Below, in pieces: positions 12,428 to 25,200 of a stretch of DNA of 64,000 nt. Position 1 is the first letter of the stretch; every line of letters starts with the position of its first letter. A program made the translations under genes and the position numbers. The DNA lies in the NCBI GenBank assembly GCA_029204225.1, contig CM055102.1:25194780-25258779 (forward strand), read 5' to 3'. The notes under the pieces were generated by a model. It did no database searches, was not told the DNA's origin, and saw nothing but the letters and a program-made list of their open reading frames with translations. The DNA comes from Diphasiastrum complanatum. Lineage: Eukaryota; Streptophyta; Lycopodiopsida; Lycopodiales; Lycopodiaceae.

Positions 12428-14877
12428 TTTCAAACACGTCGAATGAATATTTAGATCAACTATGATTCACAATATTAATCAAGTTACTAATACACTACGA
12501 ACCCATTCGTTAACTGGTATGGAAACTAGCATAAATTGCAACTAAACATACTCCAACTGACAAGAAGTGCTTACGAAAAATAAATGGTTACATAAATGAC
12601 ATAGATGAAACGAACTAAAAATAGATAAAGCCATACCTATTTGTGAGCGCATATGTATGTAGCCGGAAAGCGAAGAAGTGCTAGTCATGAATGTTGCAAT
12701 CGATTCTACTATGTTTGCCACTTTGCTTTTGTCCTTTGCCAAGTAATGAGGTAGACAATTGATCACTCAGGTAAACAAGCGTTGTAGGGTTTGTAGGTCG
12801 CTAGAAAACCTTGACAAAGGGCCACAAGCAGATGCCATACTTCACAGGTTTGAAAACATAGGCACAGATGGCCATAGGTAGATATCTCAAAAGGCCGCAG
12901 ATTTGATCCTAACCTAGGTAGGGCAAATAGGGCCAGAAATGAGCTCACAGACAAGGTTTACAATTAGGTGGAATGCCACCCGATGCTCGAGCTTTCCATT
13001 CCCCCCGCAACTCATTTTAAATTCTATCTTAAAAAAAAACGCTCAAAAAAAGCATTGGAAATCACACGTCTTGTTGTAGTGTTGCCCAAAGTCAAGTCTA
13101 TACCATGTACATCAAAATTACAACAAAATAGAATCATTTGGAGTACATGTTTTTGCTAACAATGATCATATGCAACCAGCTGAGTCACAACCAATGATCT
13201 TATTTAGAATGGTTATTATAGCTTAGATTCCAACATTGCAAAGACAACACATCATTCAAATATATCCTAGAGCTCAAAATTATAAACCTTACACCTGAAC
13301 CCCTCATGTGAAATGCAAAATGCTAGCACATCATTTCAAAGTGAACCTAAGTTCAAAATTGGCCACAAGACAAAAAATCCACACAATTGAAATGGAAAAC
13401 AATCCATACATGGATGTAGTTACTCTAAACCGTACCATAATACCCATTTACAAAACTATGCAATATCGTTGCTTCCTCTATCACGAGAAATATCTATCCT
13501 TTTTGGCTCTTAACACTGTTGCAAGTTGAGTGAAAAAGTTTGCGAGCTTAGGAGAAACATTTGGAATATTGGTCAATATTTTTTTTAAACTCTATTTTTT
13601 ATGTCCTTTTGAAATTTCATATGCGCACGTATAAAGACTTTCAAAATATGGCTACAAAATATGAGCATTTTTTAATTTTGAGGCTCATTACAAAATTTAA
13701 AAAGTATACAATTTTTGTCAATTTTGAGTTTAAAATATGTTAAATAAAAAGTAGGTGACTATCATATCCATCAATATCTCCAGTATACATGGATGAGCCA
13801 GATGATGTAGAGGATGCATCTTCTTCTTCATTGTTAACTAGAATGCCATCTGATTCTATATGGAGACCATAAGACTCAGGATTACTTTTGTATGAACGAG
13901 TGTTACGACTTGGACTATGAGAAATTTGTAAAGTGGAAATCTTAGATCTTAACCATAGCCATGTCTAGTTTATTATTATTTTCTTTCAAAAACGGGGCAA
14001 AATCTGGACTAGACAGTCTAACCAAAGCCAAATTTCTTCCTTAAAACGTTTATTGTCAGCGCAAGTACAAGGTGGAATGGTGTCAACATCGAAATCACAA
14101 AAAACTTGAAAAAGTTTATACCATTCATTCTTCAAATGTGGAAAGTAAGACCAACCAAACAGAATAAGCTCAAAAGTCTCATCAATATGACCAAAAATCT
14201 GAAGCAAGGGTTCAACATATAATCGTTTAACATCAATCCTCTCAAAGCATCTGTTATAATAACGTAAATGCAAAAAAAAAACTTCCCTTTGTCTTTTCTA
14301 ACCACTAGTCATCGTCTATCAGTATTGCTGACCTCCAATATCCTTGTTTCTTCTATGTCCTCCTACACATGGATCAATCACGGTAAAAGTTCAGCTTTCT
14401 GATAGGAAGATCCCCCTTACCACCACTGCTTTGCCCTTCTTTGCCTTTGTTTGGAAAGTACTTTCTCTTCCTGTTATTGCCACTACCTGATATGACTGAG
14501 CTTGGATTGTTCAAATTGAAGGAACCCGTTTTTTTGCTAGTTTTCAGAAAGTATATGTCTTGGAAGGTAAAAAAGGGGTTTTTTTCAAAAGGCGTTCAAT
14601 TTCTTAAACGTTTTCAACATCGCCAAAGTGTGCAAGGAGCTTAGCAGTAGGGTTTATGGAAAGTTCAATGGCAGCATCAATCATGTATTGTTGGAAATAC
14701 AGAAAGACAAGGTGGGACTTGACAACCTCTCTAGCAGGTTTATGCAACCAAAGGAAGAAGGCATTAAGCTGATTTTGCAGAGACGCACCAAGAAAAAAAA
14801 ATGGAAAGATTATTCATTATGTACCAGATAGAGTGATCAAACCATATGATAGAAGAATTGTTTTTGCATTTATCACC
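12428..14877. other. Unassigned stretch
   Basis: No recognisable gene. Small frames on the minus strand (12542-12766, 12763-12954, and 13986-14273, the last Trp/Cys-rich with FGHIDETFELILFGWSYF) and on the plus strand (14441-14831) have no motif I know. The minus frame at 13986-14273 could be a further piece of the unknown frame at 14878-15786, but this is only a guess from strand and proximity. Confidence 0.3.
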
Positions 14878-15786
14878 TCATCTGCACTTAAAGAAAGCTC
14901 TTTTCCAGTTCCAGATTTTAGCTTGATGAAGGTTCATTCTGTTAAAGCCAGTGTCAAAATGGCCTCTAGTTTTAGACCAGGTCTGCTCAAAAGGACATCT
15001 TGAAGGTTCAAATCTGCTCATCTTGATGACAGTATCAAAGGCAATAGGAGTATCAAAAGAATGATTCTTATGCAAAGCAGCAAGCTTGCACGCTTGGACT
15101 TCTACATCAGTGAGATGAGGAAGAGCGATCCAGAGCTCAATAGAGATAGGTGCTAGGAAGTTGATAGAGGGAAGGCTCCAAAGTTTATAAGCAGTTTTTG
15201 CAGATTTAAACTCAATGATACAACTTTGTACCAATGGTACTTGGCAACTATTGGCCTGACAAAATTCAAAGGCAGATTGATTTCCCACATCACAGATTTC
15301 TTGTGAGAAGGACTCTAACTGAGAAGCATTGTCTTCATCAAGGTCTTCGGTAAAAATCAAAGGGTGAGGTGAAGTAGGAGCAGTAGTAGGAACAGGGGTA
15401 TCAATAGAGGAGTCACCATTTTCTTTTTCCAGGCAAGCAAATACTTTCCGAATATGTTTATTACAGAACTTTTCTTCAGCAACAATTCGTTCAACATAGT
15501 TTGAGAGGTCCATATAAATTTTTTCAACCATGCTAAGGGTTTTCTTCTTTTTAATAAAATTCGTATAAATTTTGATCCAATCCATGATGCACATCAAATC
15601 AACAAGGCAAAGAATTTTATCATCTGGGCCAACATCATTGCAAGTAGTCATATCATAAGCAGTAATCAATTTGCGAACTTCAACAACTTTCTTCATGCAA
15701 CATATAATAGTCTGAACAAAAGGACTAGGAGGAGGAAGGGGCTCCCCATAGCCAAGAGTCACTGCATCATGAAACCATCCTGTGGA
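14878..15786 (-). CDS. Hypothetical protein, about 300 codons, possible internal exon
   Basis: A single open frame of about 303 codons, long for this AT-rich sequence. I do not recognise the protein. It has no in-frame ATG near the upstream end; the frame opens just after a good 3' splice-site-like sequence (TATAGTGTAG then TCCACAGG at 15786), so it may be an exon rather than a complete gene. Visible features: a helical N-terminal half rich in Ile/Val/Lys (FVQTIICCMKKVVEVRK), a run of Lys near residue 80, a Pro/Thr/Ser linker followed by acidic FTEDLDEDNASQLES near the middle, and a Trp-rich C-terminus ending WNWKRAFFKCR. A TATA box in the right orientation lies 2 kb upstream (17808-17815). 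It could instead be the internal ORF of a non-autonomous retroelement. Confidence 0.4.
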   Translation of the reverse strand, partial: STGWFHDAVTLGYGEPLPPPSPFVQTIICCMKKVVEVRKLITAYDMTTCNDVGPDDKILCLVDLMCIMDWIKIYTNFIKKKKTLSMVEKIYMDLSNYVERIVAEEKFCNKHIRKVFACLEKENGDSSIDTPVPTTAPTSPHPLIFTEDLDEDNASQLESFSQEICDVGNQSAFEFCQANSCQVPLVQSCIIEFKSAKTAYKLWSLPSINFLAPISIELWIALPHLTDVEVQACKLAALHKNHSFDTPIAFDTVIKMSRFEPSRCPFEQTWSKTRGHFDTGFNRMNLHQAKIWNWKRAFFKCR

Positions 15787-17972
15787 CTACACTATACAAC
15801 AGACCTGGTTAGCCATAAAATACAAGTAAAGGTAAAGGTTTGGTACTACCTCGACCAAAGGGTAGTCGGGGTGGCATCAGAGATGCTAGAGAGAGAGTAA
15901 CAAGATTTCACATAGTCTCTCTTGACAAGTCAAGACCATACCCTTTGAACCCTTCAATTTATAGCATAACAAAAATACAGCTGTATAAAGTTTAAAGCGA
16001 AGCAAGTTATAAGACGCCCAGCTGTTACTTGCCACCATCCCACACAACAAAATCGTACAAGTTAGTCGTGTGAGGAAGACAGGTGTCATAGTTGAGCATC
16101 AGTTGTTATCCATGTCCGAAACAAGATTCACTACTTTATCAGCTAAATTGCATTTATAACAAGTACGTCCAATTTTTCCAATCATTTACTTCATCACTTA
16201 GCAATACATTCCACCCTTTAACGAAGCCGTATCAGGGCACAAGCCATACTGATCAGTACAAGAGCAAAAGGAATGTATTAGGTTCACATCTACACTTTAC
16301 ATGTGAAGCAACTACCTTTCACTACACTGATGGACAGAGACATGACTATGGCAACAACGCTAGGTACTAGAGCACCTGCGTGCTATACTAGCCCCCATGG
16401 ATATCCCGTAACCGTTTTCCAGGAGTCCAAGCACCGAACAACTTGGGCAAATCCATGCCATTCAAGTGTACCATGGTCGAGCCCTATATGAGTACATGAC
16501 TTTACTTATCATAACCGGACTTAGGATGCAGGAGAAATTCATTTTACAAAAACCACAAGCTCATGTCCACTTTAACGCACATAAGATCAGACTTTTCTAG
16601 ATCTATTAATTAGTACCATTATAGGAAGCATTTGCAGTATTATCATGTATGTATAAGATTTCTCGTAGTAATGAGTAAGGCTACCCACCGTATTGGTGAA
16701 GTTCCGTATAGCATCGTACCTAAATGATAGGCGAAGTCATCTCTTGCAAACTATCCATCTTCAGCTGTTTAAACGAATCACCTACGTGCTAGAAGATTCA
16801 AACTGAAAGTATTGTGTTAAGCATAGAGTACTTCTACCAACCTCATAGTCTTTACCAATAGCTAATCCATCGTCTTCCCGAAAATTATTAACTTAACATT
16901 CAGCTTTTCAAGAGCATTTCATTCCTCACCATATCCATGATATACAGATTATCAATTTTTGTGCACATGTCTTCTCAGAAAGATACTATCAAGCCAAGCT
17001 TTCTTCATGCTACATTCTTTAGAAGCCATTAGACTTGTTATCAGAGGCAGCTATCATCATAGTTTCTATCATCCTACCAGAGCAATCATTCGGAGCAATC
17101 AATCATAGCAAGTTATAGCCAATGGAGTATAGAAAGAGTACTCTTATCAACTGCATATAAGCTATAACCATTGGTATCATCGAAACCTATATGTAAGGAC
17201 AACGGTCCATCGCACTTTTACTGTCATTCCATACTGAAAAATGCGTGGAGTTTTGCTTGCATGCAAGGCACTGCTAAATCGTAGTAGCAAAATGAATATT
17301 CTTTCCAAAAACTAGCACTGGCCAGCGACCAAATCCGTTACAGAAGAGTGCTGGCCAGTGACTACACTCATTCATAAAATGTGATAATTATTGCCAACAT
17401 CTGGATTGCTGTCCAACGCCAACCATAGATCAACAGAGGTTGAGAAAATACCTATAAGAATGCCCACTACTGCTCCTTGAGGCAGCGCTTGATTGCAAGG
17501 GTATCCAATCACAATTTTGCAAGCCAATACTTGCTACTACACAACGATAATCACAACAAGTAGTAAGCATCCCCATTCCTAATCATAAAGCACAACATAC
17601 ATTCTTCATAATCAGCAAGCTACCATTCCACAAATCATTCTCACCTTTGTTTGCATTATCATTCCCACGCTCGCTTTTCCAATAGCCTCACGAGCTTTCT
17701 CTTCAATCACCGTATGGTAGAGCACCAGTAGAGCAAGAATGAGGGAGAGAGAGAGAGAGAAAGTAAGAAAGCATGAGGAAAAGTGAATAGGGTTGTGTGA
17801 TTTCCCTCTTTATAGAACCAGAGGACACTTAGGTGTACTAAGTGTAAATTGCTGCTCACTTTTAGAATAACTGTCCATAATGTGCACAGATCCTGGCAAT
17901 TGAAAGATTCACAACTTTCCCACCATTTTAAAAAAAAAAAAACTTTTTCTATTATGTGGAGTCTTTTATCAT
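15787..17972 (-). other. Possible leader or long LTR upstream of the hypothetical frame
   Basis: No coding region seen. On the minus strand, downstream of the TATA box at 17808-17815, comes a short CT-rich tract (17745-17761) and then GC-richer sequence ending in AACAAAG followed by GTGAGAATG at about 17640, which looks like a 5' splice site. This could be an untranslated exon of the 14.9-15.8 kb frame, or a long retroelement LTR; I could find no second copy in the window. Confidence 0.3.
17808..17815 (-). promoter_or_regulatory. TATA box (candidate promoter)
   Basis: Minus strand CTATAAAG followed by AGGGAAATC. About 15 bp upstream of it (17827-17845) is an inverted repeat, CACTTAG / CTAAGTG. 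The solo LTR inserted about 160 bp further upstream. Confidence 0.4.
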
Positions 17973-17977
17973 AGTAA

Positions 17978-18714
17978 TGTTGAATTTCACACGTGTGGAC
18001 TGTCCACTACATGTACTTGTGATCTCCTAAGGTGTGTAGATGCACCAAGATCAAGACTAGATTGAGATTCAAGATCTATCTTTGAATCTATGGCAAAAAC
18101 ACACTACTACATGCATTCAATCACTTCCAACTCTCACTCACACGTGTGAGAAGTATTCAAAAAATAATCTAAGTAAAAACAAGATGCTCTCCTCGGGTAG
18201 AGAGAGAAAAAGCATCATGAGCTCTCGAGTAGAGAGAGAAAGCTAGAAATCCAATAACTCACAAAATCCATGAAATCACCAAATCAATTAGATCCAAAAT
18301 AAGGAGTACAATGATACTAGTAGATCCACAAGCTACCACTATGCTTAACTATGATTGGACCATACTTTGTCACCTCTTGATCCTATTGGACCATTGATCC
18401 ATGCACCTCTTAATTCTATTGGACTATATTCAAGCACACCTCAATTTCCTATTGGACCTCACAAGGTTCCACCTCTAAATCCTATTGGACCTCTTGGAAT
18501 TCATCAAACAAAAGCTTTACACTTGTCTACACTCTAATTGGCACGTGTTTAGCCTCTTACTATATTTTGGCTCAATAGTGGCATTACAAGTGGAAATGCA
18601 TAATTTGCCATCTATGCCAAATTTATTCCTATCAACATCCTACACCTAGATGTTTGATGTAAAAAACATAAGACCCCTATATCTAACATAGATAATCTTT
18701 TTCAATTCTTCACA
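17978..18714 (-). mobile_element. Solo LTR of Copia family B
   Basis: 737 bp from TGTTGAATTTC to AATTCTTCACA (plus strand), homologous end to end with the LTR at 11694-12427 and in the same orientation. It is flanked by a perfect 5-bp target-site duplication AGTAA at 17973-17977 and 18715-18719, and has no primer-binding site, gag or second LTR. This is the signature of a full element reduced by LTR-LTR recombination. It keeps the six CCAAT motifs and two CACACGTGTG palindromes (17988-17997 and within 18137-18150). Confidence 0.97.
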
Positions 18715-18823
18715 AGTAAGACATTTTTTTTGCCCCCACTAGTAAATAAGGTTAGTACGCAACATTTACATTCCACAGAGGCTTGCGAAGCGATTAAAGT
18801 GATATATGTATGTAACAGAGCCC

Positions 18824-18960
<137 letters not shown>

Positions 18961-19302
18961 AAAAGTCGAATTGCCAAAGAGAAAAAGGGATAAGCTCAAA
19001 TAGGAGTATCATGGACTTTTAGAAATTATACCCTTCTAGATGATGGAAATAATTATCAATTCAAAGAGAAAGTGATATCGATGCAAGGAGAGATAGATTA
19101 TTGAACTATGTAGATCCTTTGATCCAAGATACATTGTTGAACTATCTAGATCCTCTTAATCCAAGTTAGACTAAGTTGACTTCATATTGCTTTTGGTTAA
19201 CAAATATTTCCTAACAATAACATTAGAGGCAATAAATCTCCATATAGGAGGAGGCTCAAAATGTTATTCATTGGGGGTTCTCTCCCATCCAGTGGGGTTT
19301 TG

Positions 19303-19566
19303 GATGGTGACATTGTAATTCTTGTACTTTATGTAGATGATGTAATATTTTGTGGAAACAATGCCAATCTCATTGATGAAGCTAAGATGGCATTGTGTAG
19401 AGAGTTTTAAATGCAAGATCTAGGTCCCTTACACTAGATTTTGGGCGCTCTAGTAATTAGACCTTGTATTTATAGCTTCATTAGTCAATCCAAGTATGCT
19501 ACTTCAATTATTAAAAAGTTCAATATGGATATGTGCAAGAAAGTAGCAACTCCAATGGAGGACTAA
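19303..19566 (+). pseudogene. Ty1/Copia RT fragment
   Basis: A short plus-strand relic of the Copia RT and connection: VILVLYVDDVIFCGN carries an intact YVDD catalytic box, followed by EAKMALCREF, MQDLGPLH, a broken ILG block, then ISQSKYATSIIKKF and KVATPM, the standard order after the catalytic box. Three stops interrupt it and both flanks are lost. Confidence 0.82.
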
Positions 19567-21351
19567 CATGGTAGAAAGCAAGAGACACTTTGCATACTTA
19601 TACATGAAGTCCACCAAGGATTTAAGGGTCCTAAGCTATTTGTTCTAGTACATCTATAGTATTGCCAATGATTAAGTTTGTTCTTGAATCAAGTTGTTGA
19701 TTGTTGGCTCTTGATTGGCTTCCATATCTTCATCCATATTATTTTTCACATGCCAATCAACATCAACTCAATTGTTGATGACATGAGGGTCACGATGATT
19801 CAAGGAAGTGACAACTTGATGAGCCAATCATTATATAAAAATAACAAGAATTATATAATCCCATATAAATGCTCTTCTCATTAAAAACTCCATAAGAACA
19901 ACTTATCAAAGCAATAAGCTCACATGCATCCCCACCAAAACAATGGTGCCTGTAATTAGGAGAGGAGCAAACTTTACTTTGGCCCACTAGAACATTTGAA
20001 CATAGTATCACGATAGACAAAACATAGGTTCCTGTTGTAACACTTGAGAGCCAACGGCAACAACTCCCAACTTAATTCATATCATTGTCACTCGAGCGTT
20101 TGATACTCTTGGCAAATGAGCAATGCCCTATAAAACAAAAGACTACTGAACATGAGGATATCTCCACGATGTTTTGATAATAATAAACTTCATCCATACT
20201 AAAGAATATTGGTGCATGCACATGATTCAAACAAAAATTAGAAAAATGATGCCGATTACTTTGACGGTCGACATGCAAGCTCATCCACTCTGCACCCCTC
20301 CCCGCCAAGCCAGCCTTAATCTCAGTTGCATGTATATGCACTTTTTGCATAATTTTGATTTCACATTGAGTGGGGGTAAGTGCAAAGGGCCCAAACATCT
20401 CATAATTAGTGGAGGCCACTTGAAGTGACCTTCACCCATTTCACAAGGAGATGGGGAGTTACCTCTAGGTGAAATTGAAAACTGCTAGCTTGAGGTAGGT
20501 CAACATGCCAAGGGGAATACCCCAACCATCTATCTGGAGTGGCCACTACTAGTGGGCTCTTTCTCTCCCTCAATAAAAAACATAAATGCCTTATCTAGAC
20601 TTATATAATTTGAATTTAAGAATGCAATGCACTTACCTTCAAAAAAAAGGGGGGTTTTACATGGAATGATCTCGTCTTTCTAATTGGGGGGTAAGTGCAT
20701 ATTTCAAAATGAGCTTTGCCCCCCTTCCATGTGAAACCATCCTTATTTCATCAGCTAGTTAAATACATCAATCGATGTGACAACCAGATCTCTCTCGCTC
20801 CCTCTCTCATATTTTAAACACGAACCTCTCCGTCTCTCTGATCACGGACTTCATGTGAAAAAAATAGATTTAAAAGCATCTAGCCAACATATGGATGTCT
20901 GAGTCTTAGTTGAATATGCGCAGTTGTTGATATAAATGTAGCTACATGTAAATAAAAAAGCAATCACAACTACAGATTTGATTTTCAGATGAAACAAATG
21001 TTTACTTATGTGGAAAAGAATTAATTATAATACAGTCAATAAGACTCATGGTTATGATACATGCCTCCGATACACGAGATAGTGCCCAGTGCATAGATAT
21101 ATGCATATACAAAAAGTTGTTCAATCCAAAGCTGTTCGACCCTTGAAATGCTGCTGGTGCTCAAATGTACAAAGGATGAGCAAAAAGGGACATAGCATAA
21201 GCTGTTGGCATACCCCACTTCCTTGATCAACAATGCAGAGCATTTATATCACAGCAAATTCCTTCATCTTGACTTTGGGTGATTCTTTGTGTAAAAGCAC
21301 AAGACAAACCTTCACCTCCAATTTTACATAATTTTATAGCACAGTTCTTGC
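19567..21351. other. Intergenic region and 3' flank of DRP1
   Basis: No gene recognised. The first part may be eroded Copia. The last 300-400 bp before 21352 should contain the 3' UTR of the minus-strand DRP1 gene, but no canonical AATAAA was found on the minus strand there. Frames at 20072-20428 on both strands look like chance. Confidence 0.4.
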
Positions 21352-24300
21352 TCACTTTCCATAAACAACAGCATCTATTTCATCACGAACATTTTTGTAC
21401 AGCTCTAGACGTTTAGCACATGCTGACCGTCGTTCCATCACAGCTGGGTCTTCATCAAGGAGTTGTGCAAGTTGTTTTCCCTGGCCAAAAAAAATGATAG
21501 TGAGCTTTTGAAGGCATTCAGCAACATGTATAAAATGCCTCTACAAGCATAGACATTTACTGCAGAACTGCAAATTAGGTGGAAGAAGAATCTAAAGCAA
21601 CTCCAAACAGCCTGCTTTCATTTTCGAATTTTGGTTAAGGTTGTTTTCCTTTACCTGTTCACTTGATCACTGACCTGCTTTACCAAACTGAGGAGAGAAA
21701 ATCTAGCATCAATTTTGGTTAAAAATTCCTATCAATAGCAGTCTTCAAATTTGTCACTCTTTGGTGTTGACTGATGATTTGACGACTTGTTGATGAAATT
21801 TAACTATTATAAGTCAAATATTCTACTTAAATGCACTCTGAAGCATCTTCTGAATTATAATTGACCTACAATACGCTAGTCGTTGTTGTCCACAACTGCA
21901 TCTAAAATCAGCAGTTGCAATTTGAATATGGCTACTGAGCTAATCAATTACCAACATTGAGAAATTTGATTGAGCAGAATTTTGAATCAATTACAAAAGA
22001 AGGCTCCAATAAAAATATGCTTTCCAACACAAAAAAATCACTAGCAACAATCATCACATCAAAGGTTTTGCAAGAATAGTGATTTGGAGCTCTCACTGAC
22101 TATCAATGCACAAATTCAAGTTCTTCATCTATTTATTAATACAGGTTGTGGAGATAGGTTGGGCTGATGTGACAGAACATATACGTCATAGATATAGCTG
22201 AATTTACCACTTTGTACAATATATTACTTTAATACAAACATCAGATGAAATTTTCTAGAATTTCTGCATACAAACGTTATAATGAGAAGGAAAGCGTACT
22301 ATACCCTACATATGATGATTAGCAAGCAAATCGCAAACTATCACACATTTGCACTTTTCATCGGCCTATTTCGATTGATTTCTATTTCCATTTCTAGAAT
22401 GATATATATATATATATCAAAAGCCTCTGATTATATTGGATCCTAGTACCTCTCTTTTGCCAATCTGAGTGTAAAAGTTGTCCAGTAATGAACGCTTTGC
22501 TTCTCGTACTTGGCAATGAACTGCTGCCTTTGGAATGGATTTGCAAAGAGTGTCACACACCATTCCAACATATGCTGAAACATTTGACCCTGCATTAAAA
22601 AAATGTCCTGGACATAAGTACACTAATGTCACAGGTGATTAGTCTAGAAAATGAACAGCAAGACTGAAAAGCCAAGTTGCACCAACCAATTCGACGAAGA
22701 TGGGCCTCAGAGTAGCGATCCAATGAAGGACCTACTGGATTTCCAGCTTTCTCCATTTCCTGGGGAAGTTTACGGAAAAAGTCAACAGTCAAATAGCTTG
22801 CCTCCATATCAACCAATCTCAAAGCAAACTTCTTGCTGTCACTGCGAAATTTTTCCAGTGCTTCTGTTGCTGCAGCTGCAATCTCAGATTGCAGATTTGG
22901 AAATCTCCTTAGTTCCTGATGCAAACAGCAAAACAAGCCAATTATCATTACCCAGAAAATGTTGGCAAGCATCACCTTCTTGATAGTAAACCACATACAA
23001 AGCAAGTTTAGGCAAAGTTCCATACTTGTGCTTCAGTGATTGCTTTTCTTACGAGATCCTTCAGAATAGCATGAACCTGTTATCCAGCAAACCATATGAG
23101 ATAACTGAATACTGAATAGCGTTATGGAGTGAAGTCATAGACAGCTTGAACTCAAGCAACTGTCTCAAATTCTTGATAAAAGGTCAACTTTCTCGAGTCG
23201 TTTAGAACACGGAAGTTTGATTATACTGTTGCAGAGATATTTTATACTAAGAAAGTAGTTCAATATGATCCTACCGCATCAACAACAGCATCTGCTGGGC
23301 CTCTAAAAAGCCCTAGAGAGCCCTCAATAAGACGTCTGTAGCCTTGTTCAGGTGCTATTAGATGTGGCTGATAGCCGTCAGCTTCAGTAACAATTTTTTT
23401 CACATTTTGCATTGAGAGGTATCTATCGAAAGGTAATCTTTTCAGTGCAGCAGTGAGTTGATTGTCAAAAACAGAATATATACGTTCACCACCAGGTCGC
23501 CTGTAAGCACAACATTGCTCAATCAGGCGGACAAAATAATCTCCTATATGAAATTTCATCATGAGCATCCAATGAAAAGGGAAAGGACACATAAGCATTG
23601 AATAGATAACAAACAAGTATACTAACCCTCCATCAAGATGAGACTTGAAGATATGATCAAAACTTCTGCATAGTTCCAGGATGGTGTACAACTGCGCCTA
23701 AAATTAAAACATCTCAATTCAACCAAAGTTCAAAAGAAACATCCCACATTATCATCCTTTTGGCATATAAAAGACAAATTATGAAAAGTAAAATATTCTG
23801 CATTCTAGCAAAAGATCAACATTCCTAGATTCCAAGCAGCACATGGTTTTTTTTTAATTGGTACTTAATAATGAACGATGGCCTACAACCCAAGGTTAGA
23901 AAATGCAATGCTGGGTATGGAGAAGCTATTGATAAATTTGTGGCATGTTGGTTTGCCCAGATGCCACATGTCATATGTCTGGGTAGAATATGTATGCGTA
24001 AAGTGAATAGTTTGCACGTGTAATGCCAAGACAATACTCTGCCACGTGCTTGCTAGGGCTAGTGATGGATGAGGGCTGATCCTATGGGCATGGGACACCA
24101 GAATCTCCTTAACTCTTGATTGTGGATTGGGGTGTGCTTTATCAGCAGCTATATGGCTTGTAGGATAAGTATGGATGGAATTAGTGAAGAGTCAGCAAAC
24201 TATTCATATGAGGTTGAAGATCTTGGGGTGACTAAGCGCATAGAAGATTCAAGATCATTTCCATAAAATGGGAGGAGGCCCATATAGCTTAGGAAGAACA

Positions 24301-25138
24301 TGGTTCTGGCTTGACCCAAGGAGGTCAAGTTTTTCAACCATGTAAACATGATAGTTTTAAGATGGATAAATGAAACTTCATTCAGAGGAAACAGTTGCCA
24401 CATTTTCGACGACCTCAAATTTGGCAAACCTAACAGGAATGTTTATCAGAAGCCCTCCAACATTTTGAGACTTGACAAAAAGTGTCAGATTTGAGCAACA
24501 ATGGTGTCTGGAAAATGACATTTAAAAACCAACAAAGAGGTTCCACTTAACAAAACCAAATTCATACATACACAGGAGGCAAAAGCACATGAATAACACT
24601 TACCCCAGGATCCACAGCGAGGGCCCTGCCAAGCTGGTTCATTTCTTCTTCTAGTTCATCAATGGTCTTGTTTATAAGAGCCAGTATACTTGGAATTCGA
24701 GCTTTGATGACAGCTTCTAGATGCTACAAAACCAAAAAGCAGAATCGCCAAAGATGATGGAATTCATTTTATACTACAGGATCTAAAATATCTCAAACAA
24801 TAACTTGTGGTAATGGAAGATGAAATTAAAATTCAGAATCTGGCTAACCTATTAAGAAACATAATGTACATTGTTCATTGACTCAAAAGAAAACCTTGAT
24901 AGAGCTGCCAGGGTGCCTTACCTTTGAAAGCATTTTCCCCAGATATTCTGAGCCCATACGGTTTGCAAGATGTCCATAATCGAGACTGTTTGAAAAATAC
25001 TCACGCTCCCTTCTTCGAGCTGCTATCATATCTACATTTTTGTTTATATCGGCCTGGGATCTGTTCACTACTCCAATCCATGGCTGCTGCAAACGATAAG
25101 CCCTTCCTTCTAGAACCTATTAAAACAAAGAGAAAGTT

Positions 25139-25200
<62 letters not shown>

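Noticed and set aside
22651-22983. 110-codon plus-strand frame
   Set aside because: Antisense of DRP1 exon 14, whose minus-strand reading matches the dynamin family.
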